A DNA stretch of 64,000 nucleotides from Bradyrhizobium sp. G127 (GCF_021502575.1 NZ_JAKFGN010000002.1:1240001-1304000), one strand, 5' to 3'; positions 45,014-53,289 are shown, counted from the first letter of the stretch. A program made the numbers and translations. Notes: generated by a model from the letters alone, not told the origin.

Positions 45014-45025
45014 GACCATCTGGTC
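45014..45025. promoter_or_regulatory. TetR-type operator 1
   Basis: GACCA-TC-TGGTC, a perfect 5-bp inverted repeat with a two-base centre, 38-49 bases upstream of the molybdenum-hydroxylase operon start. It shares the same half site and spacing with a second copy centred 54 bases away. Confidence 0.7.
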
Positions 45026-45067
45026 TTAAATCTAGATCACGCCGCGGAAGCTCCGTCAATCACAAAA

Positions 45068-45079
45068 GACCATTTGGTC
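45068..45079. promoter_or_regulatory. TetR-type operator 2
   Basis: GACCA-TT-TGGTC, the second copy of the same palindrome, 50-61 bases upstream of the TetR gene. Two matching palindromes in one divergent control region indicate binding by the TetR protein to control both itself and the operon. Confidence 0.7.
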
Positions 45080-45128
45080 ACTTTTTGCGAATAAGGTATC
45101 TCGGTATCCCGCAACGCACCGAACCCAG

Positions 45129-45803
45129 ATGGCAAAAAAAGCAATTAAACCAGCCAAGAAAACACCGCGCCGCAACATGCGGGCGGCGGATCGCGAACGC
45201 TTCATTGTCGACCAGGCGGTCCGCTTTTTTGCGGAGCACGGTTTCGGCGGACAAACGCGCGAGCTTGCCAAGCGAATGGGCATCACCCATTCCGCAATCT
45301 ACCGGCACTTCCCGAGCAAGGAGGCGCTGATCGAGCGCGTCTATGAAGAGATTTATCTCAGCCGCTGGTCGCCATCATGGAGCGACCTGATCCGGGATCG
45401 AAGTATTCCCTTGCAGATGCGGCTGGTTCGCTTCTATCTCGAGTATGTCGAGCAGGTCTTCGAGTACAACTGGGTGAGGATCTTCGTCTTCTCGGGCATG
45501 AAATCCTTCGACATCACCAAGCGCTACCTTGAGATCGTCCGGAAGGAAATCATCGAGCCGGCCTGCAGCGAACTACGCCACGAACTCAAACTGCCCGCGC
45601 GCGACGTAGCACCGCTCTCGGAACGTGAAGTGGAAATGTTCTGGGGATTACACGGGCGCATCTTTTATATGGCGATCCGCCGCTTCGTGTATGACACCCC
45701 GACGCCGAAGCAATTGGACACCATCGTCGTCGATGCTGTTCGGACATTTCTCGATGGCGCAAAGGGCTTGATGCCAGAGCTTGTGCCACCACAGAAGCCG
45801 TAA
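45129..45803 (+). CDS. TetR-family transcriptional regulator
   Basis: A 224-residue TetR regulator. A lysine-rich N terminus (AKKAIKPAKKTPRRN) precedes the HTH: IVDQAVRFFAEHGFGGQTRELAKRMGITHSAIYRHFPSKEALIERVYEE, here in parts. The C-terminal ligand domain is aromatic-rich (YLSRWSPSWSD, YVEQVFEYNWVRIFVFSG). It is divergent from the molybdenum-hydroxylase operon, and two copies of GACCA-NN-TGGTC lie in between. It probably represses that operon and itself; the inducer may be the enzyme's substrate. Confidence 0.9.
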   Translation: MAKKAIKPAKKTPRRNMRAADRERFIVDQAVRFFAEHGFGGQTRELAKRMGITHSAIYRHFPSKEALIERVYEEIYLSRWSPSWSDLIRDRSIPLQMRLVRFYLEYVEQVFEYNWVRIFVFSGMKSFDITKRYLEIVRKEIIEPACSELRHELKLPARDVAPLSEREVEMFWGLHGRIFYMAIRRFVYDTPTPKQLDTIVVDAVRTFLDGAKGLMPELVPPQKP

Positions 45804-46019
45804 CCCTCGTTCAGCACGCTTTGAAGTGAACCTCTCCGCACAGGAAACCCGCCGGCGGCGGCCGTCGCGCACGGGTCGTCGTATCCGCGATCCTTCCCCC
45901 GGTTCCTGAACAGCCATCAGTACGGAAAAATCCCGTAGAAAAATGCAGTTCTGCAGTTGGCACCTCCGTATTGATATGTTACTGATATGTCAGTTGGGAT
46001 AAATTCGGAGAGAGCGGCG
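45804..46019. other. control region of the hydroxylase operon
   Basis: 216 bases with no gene. A small inverted repeat TACGG-N7-CCGTA at 45921-45937 may end the TetR transcript, though no T-run follows. A tandem direct repeat, TGATATGT at 45972-45979 and again at 45983-45990, has an 11-base period, about one helical turn. It lies 30-48 bases upstream of the hydroxylase ATG, where an activator or repressor could bind. Confidence 0.45.
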
Positions 46020-46811
46020 ATGGAACTCGTTCAGACCGTCATGACGGACCGACAGCGGAAATATCGGGCGACCTATCGGGAGCGTGTCGCCGGCTGGTAC
46101 AACGGCTGGCTTCATATCCTGCTGATTTACACGATCGGGTTCACAGCGCTTTACGTGTACATCGCCAACATGCGCGACGTGCGCGCCTGGGAATTGCTGA
46201 CCATTCCCGCCGTCTTCCTGATCGCAAACTTCTTCGAGTGGGCCGTGCACCGCTATGTGATGCATCGGCCATCCAATATTCCGGTGCTGCGCGCTGTCTA
46301 CAGCCGCCACACCCTGATGCATCACCAGTTCTTCACCGAAGAAGAGATGCGTTTCGCCGATCATCACGACTGGCGCGTGACGTTCTTCCCGCCTTATGCG
46401 CTCGTCGTTTTCACCTTCATGTCGATTCCTGCAGGAATCGTGGCAGGCTACGCCATTTCGCCAAATGTCGGCTGGCTGCTGATTACGACCACCACATCGA
46501 TGTACCTGATCTATGAGTTCATGCACTTCTGCTGCCATGTCGAAGAGAACTGGTTCGTGCGCAACATGCCGTTCGTCAACACGATCCGCCGGCACCACAC
46601 CGCGCATCACAACCAGTCGATCATGATGGAGCGCAACATGAATCTGACCTTCCCGGTCATGGATTATGTATTCGGCACCTCAGATCTCGATCGCGGTCTA
46701 CTGGGTCACATCTTCAACGGCTACAGCACCCGCTATGTGAAAACAAACATGCGCAAGACCGCACGGACACCGCGAGTGGCCACCACCACACTTCAGCAAA
46801 CCAAAGCCTGA
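46020..46811 (+). CDS. membrane-bound diiron fatty acid hydroxylase/sterol desaturase
   Basis: A 263-residue integral membrane protein of the fatty acid hydroxylase superfamily. Histidine clusters that would bind two irons are intact: EWAVHRYVMH, YSRHTLMHHQFF, FADHHDW, MHFCCHVEENW and RRHHTAHH. Four to five hydrophobic segments surround them. These enzymes use O2 to hydroxylate or desaturate a lipid, sterol or alkyl chain. I start at ATG 46020, which has GGAGAGAG eight bases upstream, rather than at ATG 45987, which has no ribosome site. It heads a five-gene plus-strand operon ending in a zinc alcohol dehydrogenase. The substrate is not deducible from sequence. Confidence 0.87.
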   Translation: MELVQTVMTDRQRKYRATYRERVAGWYNGWLHILLIYTIGFTALYVYIANMRDVRAWELLTIPAVFLIANFFEWAVHRYVMHRPSNIPVLRAVYSRHTLMHHQFFTEEEMRFADHHDWRVTFFPPYALVVFTFMSIPAGIVAGYAISPNVGWLLITTTTSMYLIYEFMHFCCHVEENWFVRNMPFVNTIRRHHTAHHNQSIMMERNMNLTFPVMDYVFGTSDLDRGLLGHIFNGYSTRYVKTNMRKTARTPRVATTTLQQTKA

Positions 46812-46838
46812 TTCGAGCGTGACAAACCGAGATGAGCA

Positions 46839-47237
46839 ATGAATCAGCTTGAACCGAATATCATACAACTTGTCTGGTTCACGGCTCTCTGGAGCGTGTG
46901 CTGTCTCGGCTTTCTTCAACTCGCCGGCATGTATCCGCTGGAGTCCCGGGCCGCGAGGATTCCCGTTCCGCTGGTGATCGTGAGCACCGTGCTTTGGGTT
47001 GTCCTGCTGATCGGCGCATTTGCCTATGCGGTCGCCGAGTTGCGCTGGAGCAGCATCGTTGTCGTCGCAGGCTTGCTGTTTCTATTTATGCCTGAGCCGT
47101 TTCAGGCGATCCCGGAACGGTGGCGAAACAGTTCGACAGGGCTGGTCGTCACGGGACTTGTTCTCGCTGCGGCGTTGACCGCTCTCGGCGCGTTCACGTC
47201 AAATCCCATCACGTCCTTTCTGAAATCCATCACCTGA
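46839..47237 (+). CDS. four-helix membrane protein of unknown function
   Basis: A 132-residue protein I cannot assign. Four hydrophobic segments are evident: IIQLVWFTALWSVCCLGFLQ, then PVPLVIVSTVLWVVLLIGAFAYA, WSSIVVVAGLLFLFM and a last one at TGLVVTGLVLAAALTALGAF. A short conserved-looking MPEPFQAIPERW sits between helices three and four. It follows the hydroxylase gene by 27 bases on the same strand, so it may partner or anchor the membrane hydroxylase, or serve as an electron-transfer adaptor; no cofactor motif is visible. Confidence 0.7.
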   Translation: MNQLEPNIIQLVWFTALWSVCCLGFLQLAGMYPLESRAARIPVPLVIVSTVLWVVLLIGAFAYAVAELRWSSIVVVAGLLFLFMPEPFQAIPERWRNSSTGLVVTGLVLAAALTALGAFTSNPITSFLKSIT

Positions 47238-47262
47238 TAATCGCCATTCCGGAGACGGGTAC

Positions 47263-47460
47263 ATGCCGCATCGCATCAAGTTCCTTCTGTCCGTGGGCTG
47301 TCTTTTAGCAGCTGCGGTGGCTTACTTTTACATGGCGCAAGCGGGTAAAATCGGCCCGAGCTACGCCGTCGCGTTCCTTGGCGTGTTCGCCACCATCGCC
47401 ATGTGGGTGTTTCCTGAGGTGATGAAGAAGGGTGATGACGACCGGCGCATCCGGTCGTAA
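47263..47460 (+). CDS. small two-helix membrane protein
   Basis: A 65-residue protein with two hydrophobic segments (IKFLLSVGCLLAAAVAYFYMA and YAVAFLGVFATIAMWVF) and a charged C-terminal tail (EVMKKGDDDRRIRS). I do not recognise a family. It lies 25 bases after the four-helix protein and 14 before the DUF6166-like gene, and fits as a small subunit of a membrane complex with the hydroxylase. Translation is supported by operon position only. Confidence 0.6.
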   Translation: MPHRIKFLLSVGCLLAAAVAYFYMAQAGKIGPSYAVAFLGVFATIAMWVFPEVMKKGDDDRRIRS

Positions 47461-47474
47461 CGAGGGGCAAGAAC

Positions 47475-47768
47475 ATGACTCACTACATCGGCGACAGAAC
47501 GATTGACGGCATCGCAGTGTTCGCTAACGGCAAACCACTGTCGCCCTATTACGACCAGTTTGCACTCACCGATCGCGGCTTCGAATGGAGCTACGAGGGT
47601 CCGGAGCCTGCGCAGCTCGCCTTCGCCCTGCTGTACGATCACCTGCACGATGCCAACAGGGCCAAGGCCCTGCACGAACAGTTCATGAAGAACATCGTGG
47701 CGAACTTCGACAATGTCTGGGAGCTCACCTCCGAGGACATCGACGAGTCGATCAAGGCTCTCGCTTGA
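47475..47768 (+). CDS. DUF6166-like protein
   Basis: A 97-residue soluble protein. It begins HYIGDRTIDGIAVFANGKPL, then FEWSYEGPEPAQLAFALLYDHL and ends VWELTSEDIDESIKAL. This matches my memory of DUF6166, a small domain of unknown function often found as a free protein, but I cannot confirm it here. It sits inside the operon with the hydroxylase and the alcohol dehydrogenase, which is an unusual setting. A function cannot be given. Confidence 0.75.
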   Translation: MTHYIGDRTIDGIAVFANGKPLSPYYDQFALTDRGFEWSYEGPEPAQLAFALLYDHLHDANRAKALHEQFMKNIVANFDNVWELTSEDIDESIKALA

Positions 47769-47808
47769 AGCCGCGAACCCTTCTCGCCCCGCTCACCGGA
47801 ACAGATTG

Positions 47809-48918
47809 ATGAGTTCAGATTTCCGCGCCGCCGTGCTGCACAAGGTCGGCACGCCGCTGGCAATCGAGAAGATTTCTGCCGCAGCCGTCGAGCCGGATGA
47901 CGTCAGGGTGCGGATTCGCGCCACCAGTCTTTGCCATACTGACCTCGAGGTCATCGACGGCTCCCTTCGCAATCCGTTGCCGATGGTACTCGGCCATGAA
48001 GCCTCCGGCGTAATCGAGGAAATCGGCCGCAACGTGACCCATCTCAAGGTCGGCGATCATGTGGTGCTGTCGTGGAATCCACATTGCGGTCACTGTTTCC
48101 AGTGCGACCGCGACCAGCCGATCCTGTGCGACACCTATATCGAGGCCGGCCCGCGAGGGATGCATTTCGACGGCATGTCGAAAGCGGCCCTCGCTTCGGG
48201 AACGCCTCTCGCCCATCTGATGTATCTTGGCACCTTCGCCGAATACTGCGTGATCCCAGCCCAGCAGGCGGTTGTGGTGCCGAAGGAGATACCGTTCGAC
48301 CGCTCCTGCCTGATCGGATGCGGCGTCATGACCGGCGTCGGCGGCGCGCTGAATGTCGCGGACATCCGCCAGGGCGACACAGTGATGGTGTTCGGTTGCG
48401 GCGCTGTAGGACTGGCCGCCGTTCAGGGTGCAAGGCTCGCCGGCGCGGGGACCATCATCGCGGTCGATCTTGATGACGCTAAACTGCAGATCGCCGCCCG
48501 TGTCGGAGCGGATAAATGCGTCAACGCCACCAAGGAAGACCCGCTGGAAGCAGCGCGCGCGGCGACCGGCGGTCGCGGCGTGGATGTCGTGCTCGAATCC
48601 GCCGGCCATCCGACCGCCTTCCGGCAAACCACCGAGGCCGTGCGCCTCGGCGGCCAGGTAATCTGGCTCGGCAAAATCGACGTGACCAAGGATGTGAGCT
48701 TCCGCTGGGGCTCGCTGATGGGCGAAAAACGCCTGCGGCGCTCAAGCTATGGCGGCGCACGGCCACGGCGCGACTTTCCACTCCTCGCCAAGGCCTATCT
48801 GGAGGGACGACTGAAGCTCGACGAGTTGATCACCCACCGCATGAAGCTCGAATCGATCAACGAAGGATTCGATCTTCTTCGCGCCGGGAAAACCATCCGC
48901 ACCGTGATCGATTTCTAG
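47809..48918 (+). CDS. zinc-dependent alcohol dehydrogenase
   Basis: A 369-residue medium-chain dehydrogenase. Catalytic zinc ligands are in SLCHTDLEV, LGHEASG and LIGCGVMTGV; the structural zinc is bound by HCGHCFQCDRDQPILC. The NAD site is VFGCGAVGLAAVQGARLAGAG with an Asp in AVDLDD, favouring NAD. The ATG at 47809 is preferred over an upstream frame overlapping the previous gene. As last gene of the hydroxylase operon it is the obvious candidate to oxidise the alcohol that the hydroxylase makes; this is inference. It converges on the GntR gene with a ten-base gap. Confidence 0.88.
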   Translation: MSSDFRAAVLHKVGTPLAIEKISAAAVEPDDVRVRIRATSLCHTDLEVIDGSLRNPLPMVLGHEASGVIEEIGRNVTHLKVGDHVVLSWNPHCGHCFQCDRDQPILCDTYIEAGPRGMHFDGMSKAALASGTPLAHLMYLGTFAEYCVIPAQQAVVVPKEIPFDRSCLIGCGVMTGVGGALNVADIRQGDTVMVFGCGAVGLAAVQGARLAGAGTIIAVDLDDAKLQIAARVGADKCVNATKEDPLEAARAATGGRGVDVVLESAGHPTAFRQTTEAVRLGGQVIWLGKIDVTKDVSFRWGSLMGEKRLRRSSYGGARPRRDFPLLAKAYLEGRLKLDELITHRMKLESINEGFDLLRAGKTIRTVIDF

Positions 48919-48928
48919 CAGCGTCCCG

Positions 48929-49660
48929 TCAAAGCGTGGATCGCGCGAAACTTTCGATATAGCCGACCAGCCGGTCGGAAGCAGCACCCGCGCGATCTGG
49001 ATCGCGCTCCGCGATGGCTTCGGCGACTTCCGCATGCAGCCGCGCGGCGAGCGGCAGATCGGCAGTCTCTCGATAGTGCTGATACCAGAATCTGCGCGAC
49101 AGACCGTGCATCAGGCCCATGGAACGGCTGGCGAACTCGTTGCGCGCCGTCGCGGAAATCAGCGCGTTGAACTCCTGATCGAGCCGCATGAACGCCATCG
49201 CATCGGATTCAAGCGACGCGCGTCTCATGCTCTCGGCGATAACGGCGAATTTTTTGCGCTCGGCGTCGTTGGCACGCTCCGCCGCAGCGCGAGCCATCAG
49301 GCGCTCAAGTTCCCGCCGCACTTCAAGCAGCCGCAACTGACTGTGCAGATTGATCTCGGATACCAGAATGCCGCGCCGGGGCAGGATATTCACAAGGCCA
49401 TCGCGCGACAGCCGCTGAAGCGCCTCCCGGATCGGCGTGCGCCCGATCTTCAAGAGTTTAGCCAACACTGCCTCCGAGAGCACTGTGCCCGGCTCAAGCC
49501 GCAGCGTGACGATCATCTCTTCGAGTTCAGCGTAGGCCCGGTCCGTCATCGACAGTTCGGAAGGCAGCTCGGACACAGACATCTCGCGCCGGGGCCGAGA
49601 ACCGGTTGCGCGGCCTGTCTGCCTGCGGCCCGCACGTTTAGGCACCTTCGCTGTTGCCAA
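48929..49660 (-). CDS. GntR/FadR-family regulator (paralogue of that at 56588)
   Basis: A 243-residue GntR protein with a winged HTH (LEPGTVLSEAVLAKLLKIGRTPIREALQRL, in part) and a C-terminal FCD-type ligand domain with the metal-binding pattern (RLDQEFNALISATARN, FWYQHYRETADLPL, RLHAEVAEAIAERD). A basic, probably disordered N terminus precedes it; the TTG start at 49660 is uncertain and an ATG at 49582 is an alternative. The IVTL-L-PGT, IGRTP-REA and INLH-QL segments match the GntR protein at 56588, so the two are paralogues that may read related ligands. It follows the acyl-CoA dehydrogenase gene after 219 bases. Confidence 0.85.
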   Translation of the reverse strand: MATAKVPKRAGRRQTGRATGSRPRREMSVSELPSELSMTDRAYAELEEMIVTLRLEPGTVLSEAVLAKLLKIGRTPIREALQRLSRDGLVNILPRRGILVSEINLHSQLRLLEVRRELERLMARAAAERANDAERKKFAVIAESMRRASLESDAMAFMRLDQEFNALISATARNEFASRSMGLMHGLSRRFWYQHYRETADLPLAARLHAEVAEAIAERDPDRAGAASDRLVGYIESFARSTL

Positions 49661-49879
49661 CGGTTGAATGCTCCGTTTATCGATCGGCAGCCAGGGCAGA
49701 ATGTCATAAAGCCGGATGCGAACACGCGCATTATGCGTCTAAAGCGCTCGGGCTCAACGCTTTTTCGCTTCCCCGCACAAGAATCGTTGAACACGCTGCG
49801 CCCAAGCGCCGCGCAGCGGGGCTCCGAGTAAGTCAGCGCGGCCGCGGCAGGCAATCAGGATCACCGCTGCGCAGGTGAC
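49661..49879. other. intergenic region upstream of the GntR gene
   Basis: 219 bases without a gene. It includes an 11-bp inverted repeat CGCAT-T-ATGCG at 49727-49737, a possible site for the GntR protein, and a weak TCACC-N8-GGTGA repeat at 49861-49878 by the acyl-CoA dehydrogenase stop. No good terminator was seen. Confidence 0.35.
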
Positions 49880-51022
49880 CTAGGCGGACAATTCGCGGGC
49901 AATCACCAGACGCTGGATCTCGCTGGTTCCTTCCAGAATCCGGAGCACCCGCGCCTCGCCCGGCAGGCTCGATACATCGTATTCCTCGAACGCGCCGTAT
50001 CCGCCATGGACTTGAAGGGCGATGTCGGCGGCCTCGCCGGCCATCTCAGTGGCAAACAGTTTTGTCATTGAGGTTTCGAGGCGGAACGGCCGGTCCGCGT
50101 CTGCGAGACATGACGCGTTTCGGATCATGAGTTCAGCGGCATGAATATTTGTCAGCGCATCCGCAAGCGGAAATGTCAGGCCCTGATGGTTGAACACCGG
50201 AACGCCGCCGACCTTGCGATTGTTGCCATAGGACTTCGCGAGATCGACTGCCTTGCGGGCAAGACCCAGCGCAGTCGCGGCAACAAGAATACGTCCGATG
50301 CTCAGCGTGGTGAGAATCTGCTTCAGGCCGTCGCCGCGATTGCCAATGATATTGGCCTTGGGAATGCGGCATTCATCGAGGAACAGTTCAACGGAATCCG
50401 CGATGCGCCAGCCGATCTTGCGACCGGGTTTGCCGACCGTGAAGCCGGGTGTACCGACTGGCACCACGAAGGTCGAAAGGCCACGTGGGCCGAGATCTGG
50501 GTCTGTTACCGCGACGAAGGTGGTGACGCCGTGCAGCGGCGTGCCGGCGTTGGTTGAGAACACCTTCGAGCCGGAGAGCACGAACGAATCGCCGTCCTCC
50601 ACTGCGCGCATCTTGACGCTGGCGACGTCGGAGCCGCCGCTCGGCTCCGTGACGCCGAACGATGCGACCATGTCGCCCCGGCACAGCGGCTCAAGCCACT
50701 CCTTCTTGATCTTATCCGAACCGTAACGGGCAATGGTCGTCATTGGCGCGCTGTTGCAAAGATAGATCGCAGCAAAACCCGGTTCGATCCGAGCGAGCTG
50801 CTCGGCAACGATTGCAGCGCCACGGGTACCAAGGCCGCCCCCACCGAAATTGGGGTCGTAAGCCGTGCCCATGAAACCGAGCGCGAGAAATTCCTTCATC
50901 AGCTCGATCGGGAATTTGTGTTCATCGGCAAACGCCTTGATCTTGGGGCGCAACGAACCTTCCGCAAACTGCTGCAAACCGTTGCGCAGCATGGTTTCGT
51001 CTTCGTTCAGATCGAGTAGCAT
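49880..51022 (-). CDS. acyl-CoA dehydrogenase
   Basis: A 380-residue FAD acyl-CoA dehydrogenase. FAD/substrate blocks: FGVTEPSGGSDVASVKMRA, FVLSGSKVFSTNAGTPLHG and GRKIGWRIADSVELFLDEC; the catalytic base region is VHGGYGAFEEYDV, followed by RILEGTSEIQRL. It introduces a 2,3 double bond into an acyl-CoA thioester. It is the last gene of the HAAT-importer operon that also encodes a crotonase. The substrate is likely a short or branched or aromatic acyl-CoA formed from the imported acid. Confidence 0.9.
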   Translation of the reverse strand: MLLDLNEDETMLRNGLQQFAEGSLRPKIKAFADEHKFPIELMKEFLALGFMGTAYDPNFGGGGLGTRGAAIVAEQLARIEPGFAAIYLCNSAPMTTIARYGSDKIKKEWLEPLCRGDMVASFGVTEPSGGSDVASVKMRAVEDGDSFVLSGSKVFSTNAGTPLHGVTTFVAVTDPDLGPRGLSTFVVPVGTPGFTVGKPGRKIGWRIADSVELFLDECRIPKANIIGNRGDGLKQILTTLSIGRILVAATALGLARKAVDLAKSYGNNRKVGGVPVFNHQGLTFPLADALTNIHAAELMIRNASCLADADRPFRLETSMTKLFATEMAGEAADIALQVHGGYGAFEEYDVSSLPGEARVLRILEGTSEIQRLVIARELSA

Positions 51023-51061
51023 CGTGCCTGTCCTGCTCGTTATACTGTCTTTGGTCGTGCG

Positions 51062-51817
51062 TCAGCGCCGGTACTTGGCGAGAGTTTGCTGCGCGGCTGT
51101 CTCGCGGCAATTGTCGAGAAAGAGGCGGTTCGCCTCGAAGTCCATCGCCTCGGCATCTTCCATCATGTAATTGGAAAAGAAGCGCTTGGTCGCACGCACT
51201 GCGGGCCGCGGCAGGTTCGCGATTTTCTGGGCGATGCTCAGAGCCGTCTCAAGTGCCTTGCCATCGTCGCAACAATAATCAACCACGCCGATCGCGCGCG
51301 CGGCTTCGCCGTCGAGCACCTCGAGGCAAAAACAAAGTTGCCGCGCCTTGACCAAGCCGACACGTGACACCAGCGACTTGATGCCCCAAGGGGTCAGCCA
51401 GCCATGCGGCACCTCGGGCAAGCTCCACTGCGATCCGCGTCCTGCGACCACGATGTCGCAACTCGTTGCCAGGGTGAAACCGCCTCCAACTGCGAACATC
51501 TCGACGGCAGCGACGATGGGCGTTTCGAGGAAACCCATCAACCGCCCGAGATCGCCGCACTCCTGCTCGAAGCGGCCCATGGCCTCAAGATCAAGATTAC
51601 CGATGAACTTGAGATCGCTGCCAGCGGAGAACCCCGGCGCCGCGCCAACCAAGACGATCGCACCAACATCCTTGTCGCGGTCAAGTTTAAGAAGCGCGTC
51701 CTTCACGCCATCGACCAGCGCCTGGTCCATGGCATTGCGGCGAGCGGAACGCAGCAGCGTCACCATCGCCACCCCACCACGCATCTCGATACCAACGACT
51801 TTCTCTTCAATACTCAT
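51062..51817 (-). CDS. atypical enoyl-CoA hydratase/isomerase family protein (paralogue of that at 58885)
   Basis: A 251-residue crotonase. The oxyanion-hole region reads GSDLKFIG and AVGGGFTLATSCDIV. The usual first catalytic Glu (GGGCEL in mammalian hydratase) is replaced by Thr here. The second Glu is kept (SLPEVPHG). Instead of the normal GAGGTQRL, this protein has GWLTPWGIKSLVSRVG. The same changes occur in the paralogue at 58885, so the two form a sub-family. Single-base spacing from the LivF gene (TGATATG) shows co-translation. Simple hydration may not be the reaction; isomerase, hydrolase or decarboxylase chemistry are alternatives. Confidence 0.82.
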   Translation of the reverse strand: MSIEEKVVGIEMRGGVAMVTLLRSARRNAMDQALVDGVKDALLKLDRDKDVGAIVLVGAAPGFSAGSDLKFIGNLDLEAMGRFEQECGDLGRLMGFLETPIVAAVEMFAVGGGFTLATSCDIVVAGRGSQWSLPEVPHGWLTPWGIKSLVSRVGLVKARQLCFCLEVLDGEAARAIGVVDYCCDDGKALETALSIAQKIANLPRPAVRATKRFFSNYMMEDAEAMDFEANRLFLDNCRETAAQQTLAKYRR

Positions 51818-51818
51818 A

Positions 51819-52523
51819 TCATGTGCCGAGATACATTTGCTTGACCTCGGGAGTCTCCGAGAGCTGCCTGGCGTCGCCATTCATGACGATGCTGCCCGAT
51901 TGCAGGATATAGGCGCGGTCGGCGCAACCCAGCGCCATCATGGCGTTCTGCTCGGCCAGAAGAATCGCCAGACCCTCCCGCGCGAGATTCCTGACGATCG
52001 CTCCAAGCTCCTCAATGATGATCGGCGCAAGGCCGAGCGTCGGCTCGTCGAGCAGCATAACCTTGGGGCGTGACATCAGGCCGCGGCCGATGGCCAGCAT
52101 CTGCTGCTCACCGCCCGACATTGAGCCCGCGCGCTGAATGCGACGTTCCCGGAGTCGAGGAAACATTGTGAAGATGCGTTCGAGATCACCACCGAGATCG
52201 TTGCGGTCGGCACGGTGATAGGCGCCCATCAGCAGGTTCTCGTGGACGGTGAGACGCGGAAAGATCTGGCGTCCTTCCGGCACCAGAACCAGCCCCGATT
52301 GGACGCGCTCCACGGTGGGCAGCGCTGAAATGTCCTTACTGTCAAAGCCGATCGTTCCGGAGTCGGCCTTTTTGAGACCCGCAATCGTCCTCAGCGTCGT
52401 GGATTTTCCGGCTGCGTTCGAACCGATGAGAGCGACGACTTCCCGCTCCTGAAGCGAGAGGCTCACATCACGCAGAACCTTTTGCTTGCCGTAGCTGACG
52501 TTAAGATTTTTCAGATCAAGCAT
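51819..52523 (-). CDS. branched-chain-type (HAAT) ABC transporter ATPase, LivF (second set)
   Basis: A 234-residue ATPase of the second HAAT importer. GSNAAGKSTTLRTIAG is Walker A, PEGRQIFPRLTVHENL the LivF region, MSGGEQQMLAIGRG the signature, VMLLDEPTLGLAP Walker B and LAEQNAMMALGCADR the switch. It overlaps the LivG gene by eight bases and is followed after one base by the crotonase gene, so transport and CoA catabolism are one unit. Confidence 0.92.
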   Translation of the reverse strand: MLDLKNLNVSYGKQKVLRDVSLSLQEREVVALIGSNAAGKSTTLRTIAGLKKADSGTIGFDSKDISALPTVERVQSGLVLVPEGRQIFPRLTVHENLLMGAYHRADRNDLGGDLERIFTMFPRLRERRIQRAGSMSGGEQQMLAIGRGLMSRPKVMLLDEPTLGLAPIIIEELGAIVRNLAREGLAILLAEQNAMMALGCADRAYILQSGSIVMNGDARQLSETPEVKQMYLGT

Positions 52524-53289
52524 GTTTCTTGCCCAGATAGGCGGTCACGACGGCGTCGTTGGCGAGAACGTCGGCGGTCGTTCCGGAAGCGATAACGGCC
52601 CCGTGATGCAGGGCGATAGATCGGTCGGCCAGACGTCCGAGAAAGCCCACCTTGTGATCGATGATGCAGAGCGTCACGCCATGGGTTTTCAGATCGCGAA
52701 GCACGGCGTCGAGATTGGTGATCTCGTCGTGGCCGAGCCCCGAAGCCGGCTCGTCCAGCAGCAGCAGCTCCGGATCGCAAACCATCCCCATAGCCACGCC
52801 GAGCATCTTCTCGCCGCCGTAGGACAGCGAGCCTGCCTCGTCGTTGCGATGTTTATAGAGTCGGCACAACTCGAGCATCTGATCGATCTTTTTGCTTAGT
52901 GTCTTTTCAAGATCTGCCGTCGCACCCTTACCAAACAGCGTTCGCAGGCGTCCCGCGCCAAGCGCGCGCTTGACGTGAAGATGACATGCGATGCGCATGT
53001 GCTCCGCGACGGTCAGTTCCGGAAAGAGCTGCGGGTTCTGGAAGGTCTTGACCAATCCCTGCTGTGCGACCTGGAACGGCGTAAGCGCATTGATGTTCTC
53101 ACCCTTCCAGATGATCTCGCCGCTTGTCGGCTTCAGGATGCCGGCAATGAGACTGAGCGTCGTCGTCTTGCCCGAACCGTTCGGTCCGAAGATGCCGATG
53201 ATCTCGCCGCGTTCGATACCTAACGTGACATTGGAAACGGCGGTCAGGCCGCCAAAGCGCTTTGTGAGGTTCTTGATATTAAGCAGCAT
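52516..53289 (-). CDS. branched-chain-type (HAAT) ABC transporter ATPase, LivG (second set)
   Basis: A 257-residue ATPase. Walker A GPNGSGKTTTLSLIAG, VKTFQNPQLFPELTVAEHM, signature LSYGGEKMLGVAMGM, Walker B LLLLDEPASGLGH and IIDHKVGFLGRLADR. The signature is the LivG-type SYGGEK form. It overlaps LivM by 11 bases and LivF by eight. Confidence 0.92.
   Translation of the reverse strand: MLLNIKNLTKRFGGLTAVSNVTLGIERGEIIGIFGPNGSGKTTTLSLIAGILKPTSGEIIWKGENINALTPFQVAQQGLVKTFQNPQLFPELTVAEHMRIACHLHVKRALGAGRLRTLFGKGATADLEKTLSKKIDQMLELCRLYKHRNDEAGSLSYGGEKMLGVAMGMVCDPELLLLDEPASGLGHDEITNLDAVLRDLKTHGVTLCIIDHKVGFLGRLADRSIALHHGAVIASGTTADVLANDAVVTAYLGKKHA

Noticed and set aside
47713-47808. Longer N terminus for the zinc alcohol dehydrogenase
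   Set aside because: It overlaps the DUF6166-like coding region and is out of family; the ATG at 47809 begins the conserved sequence.
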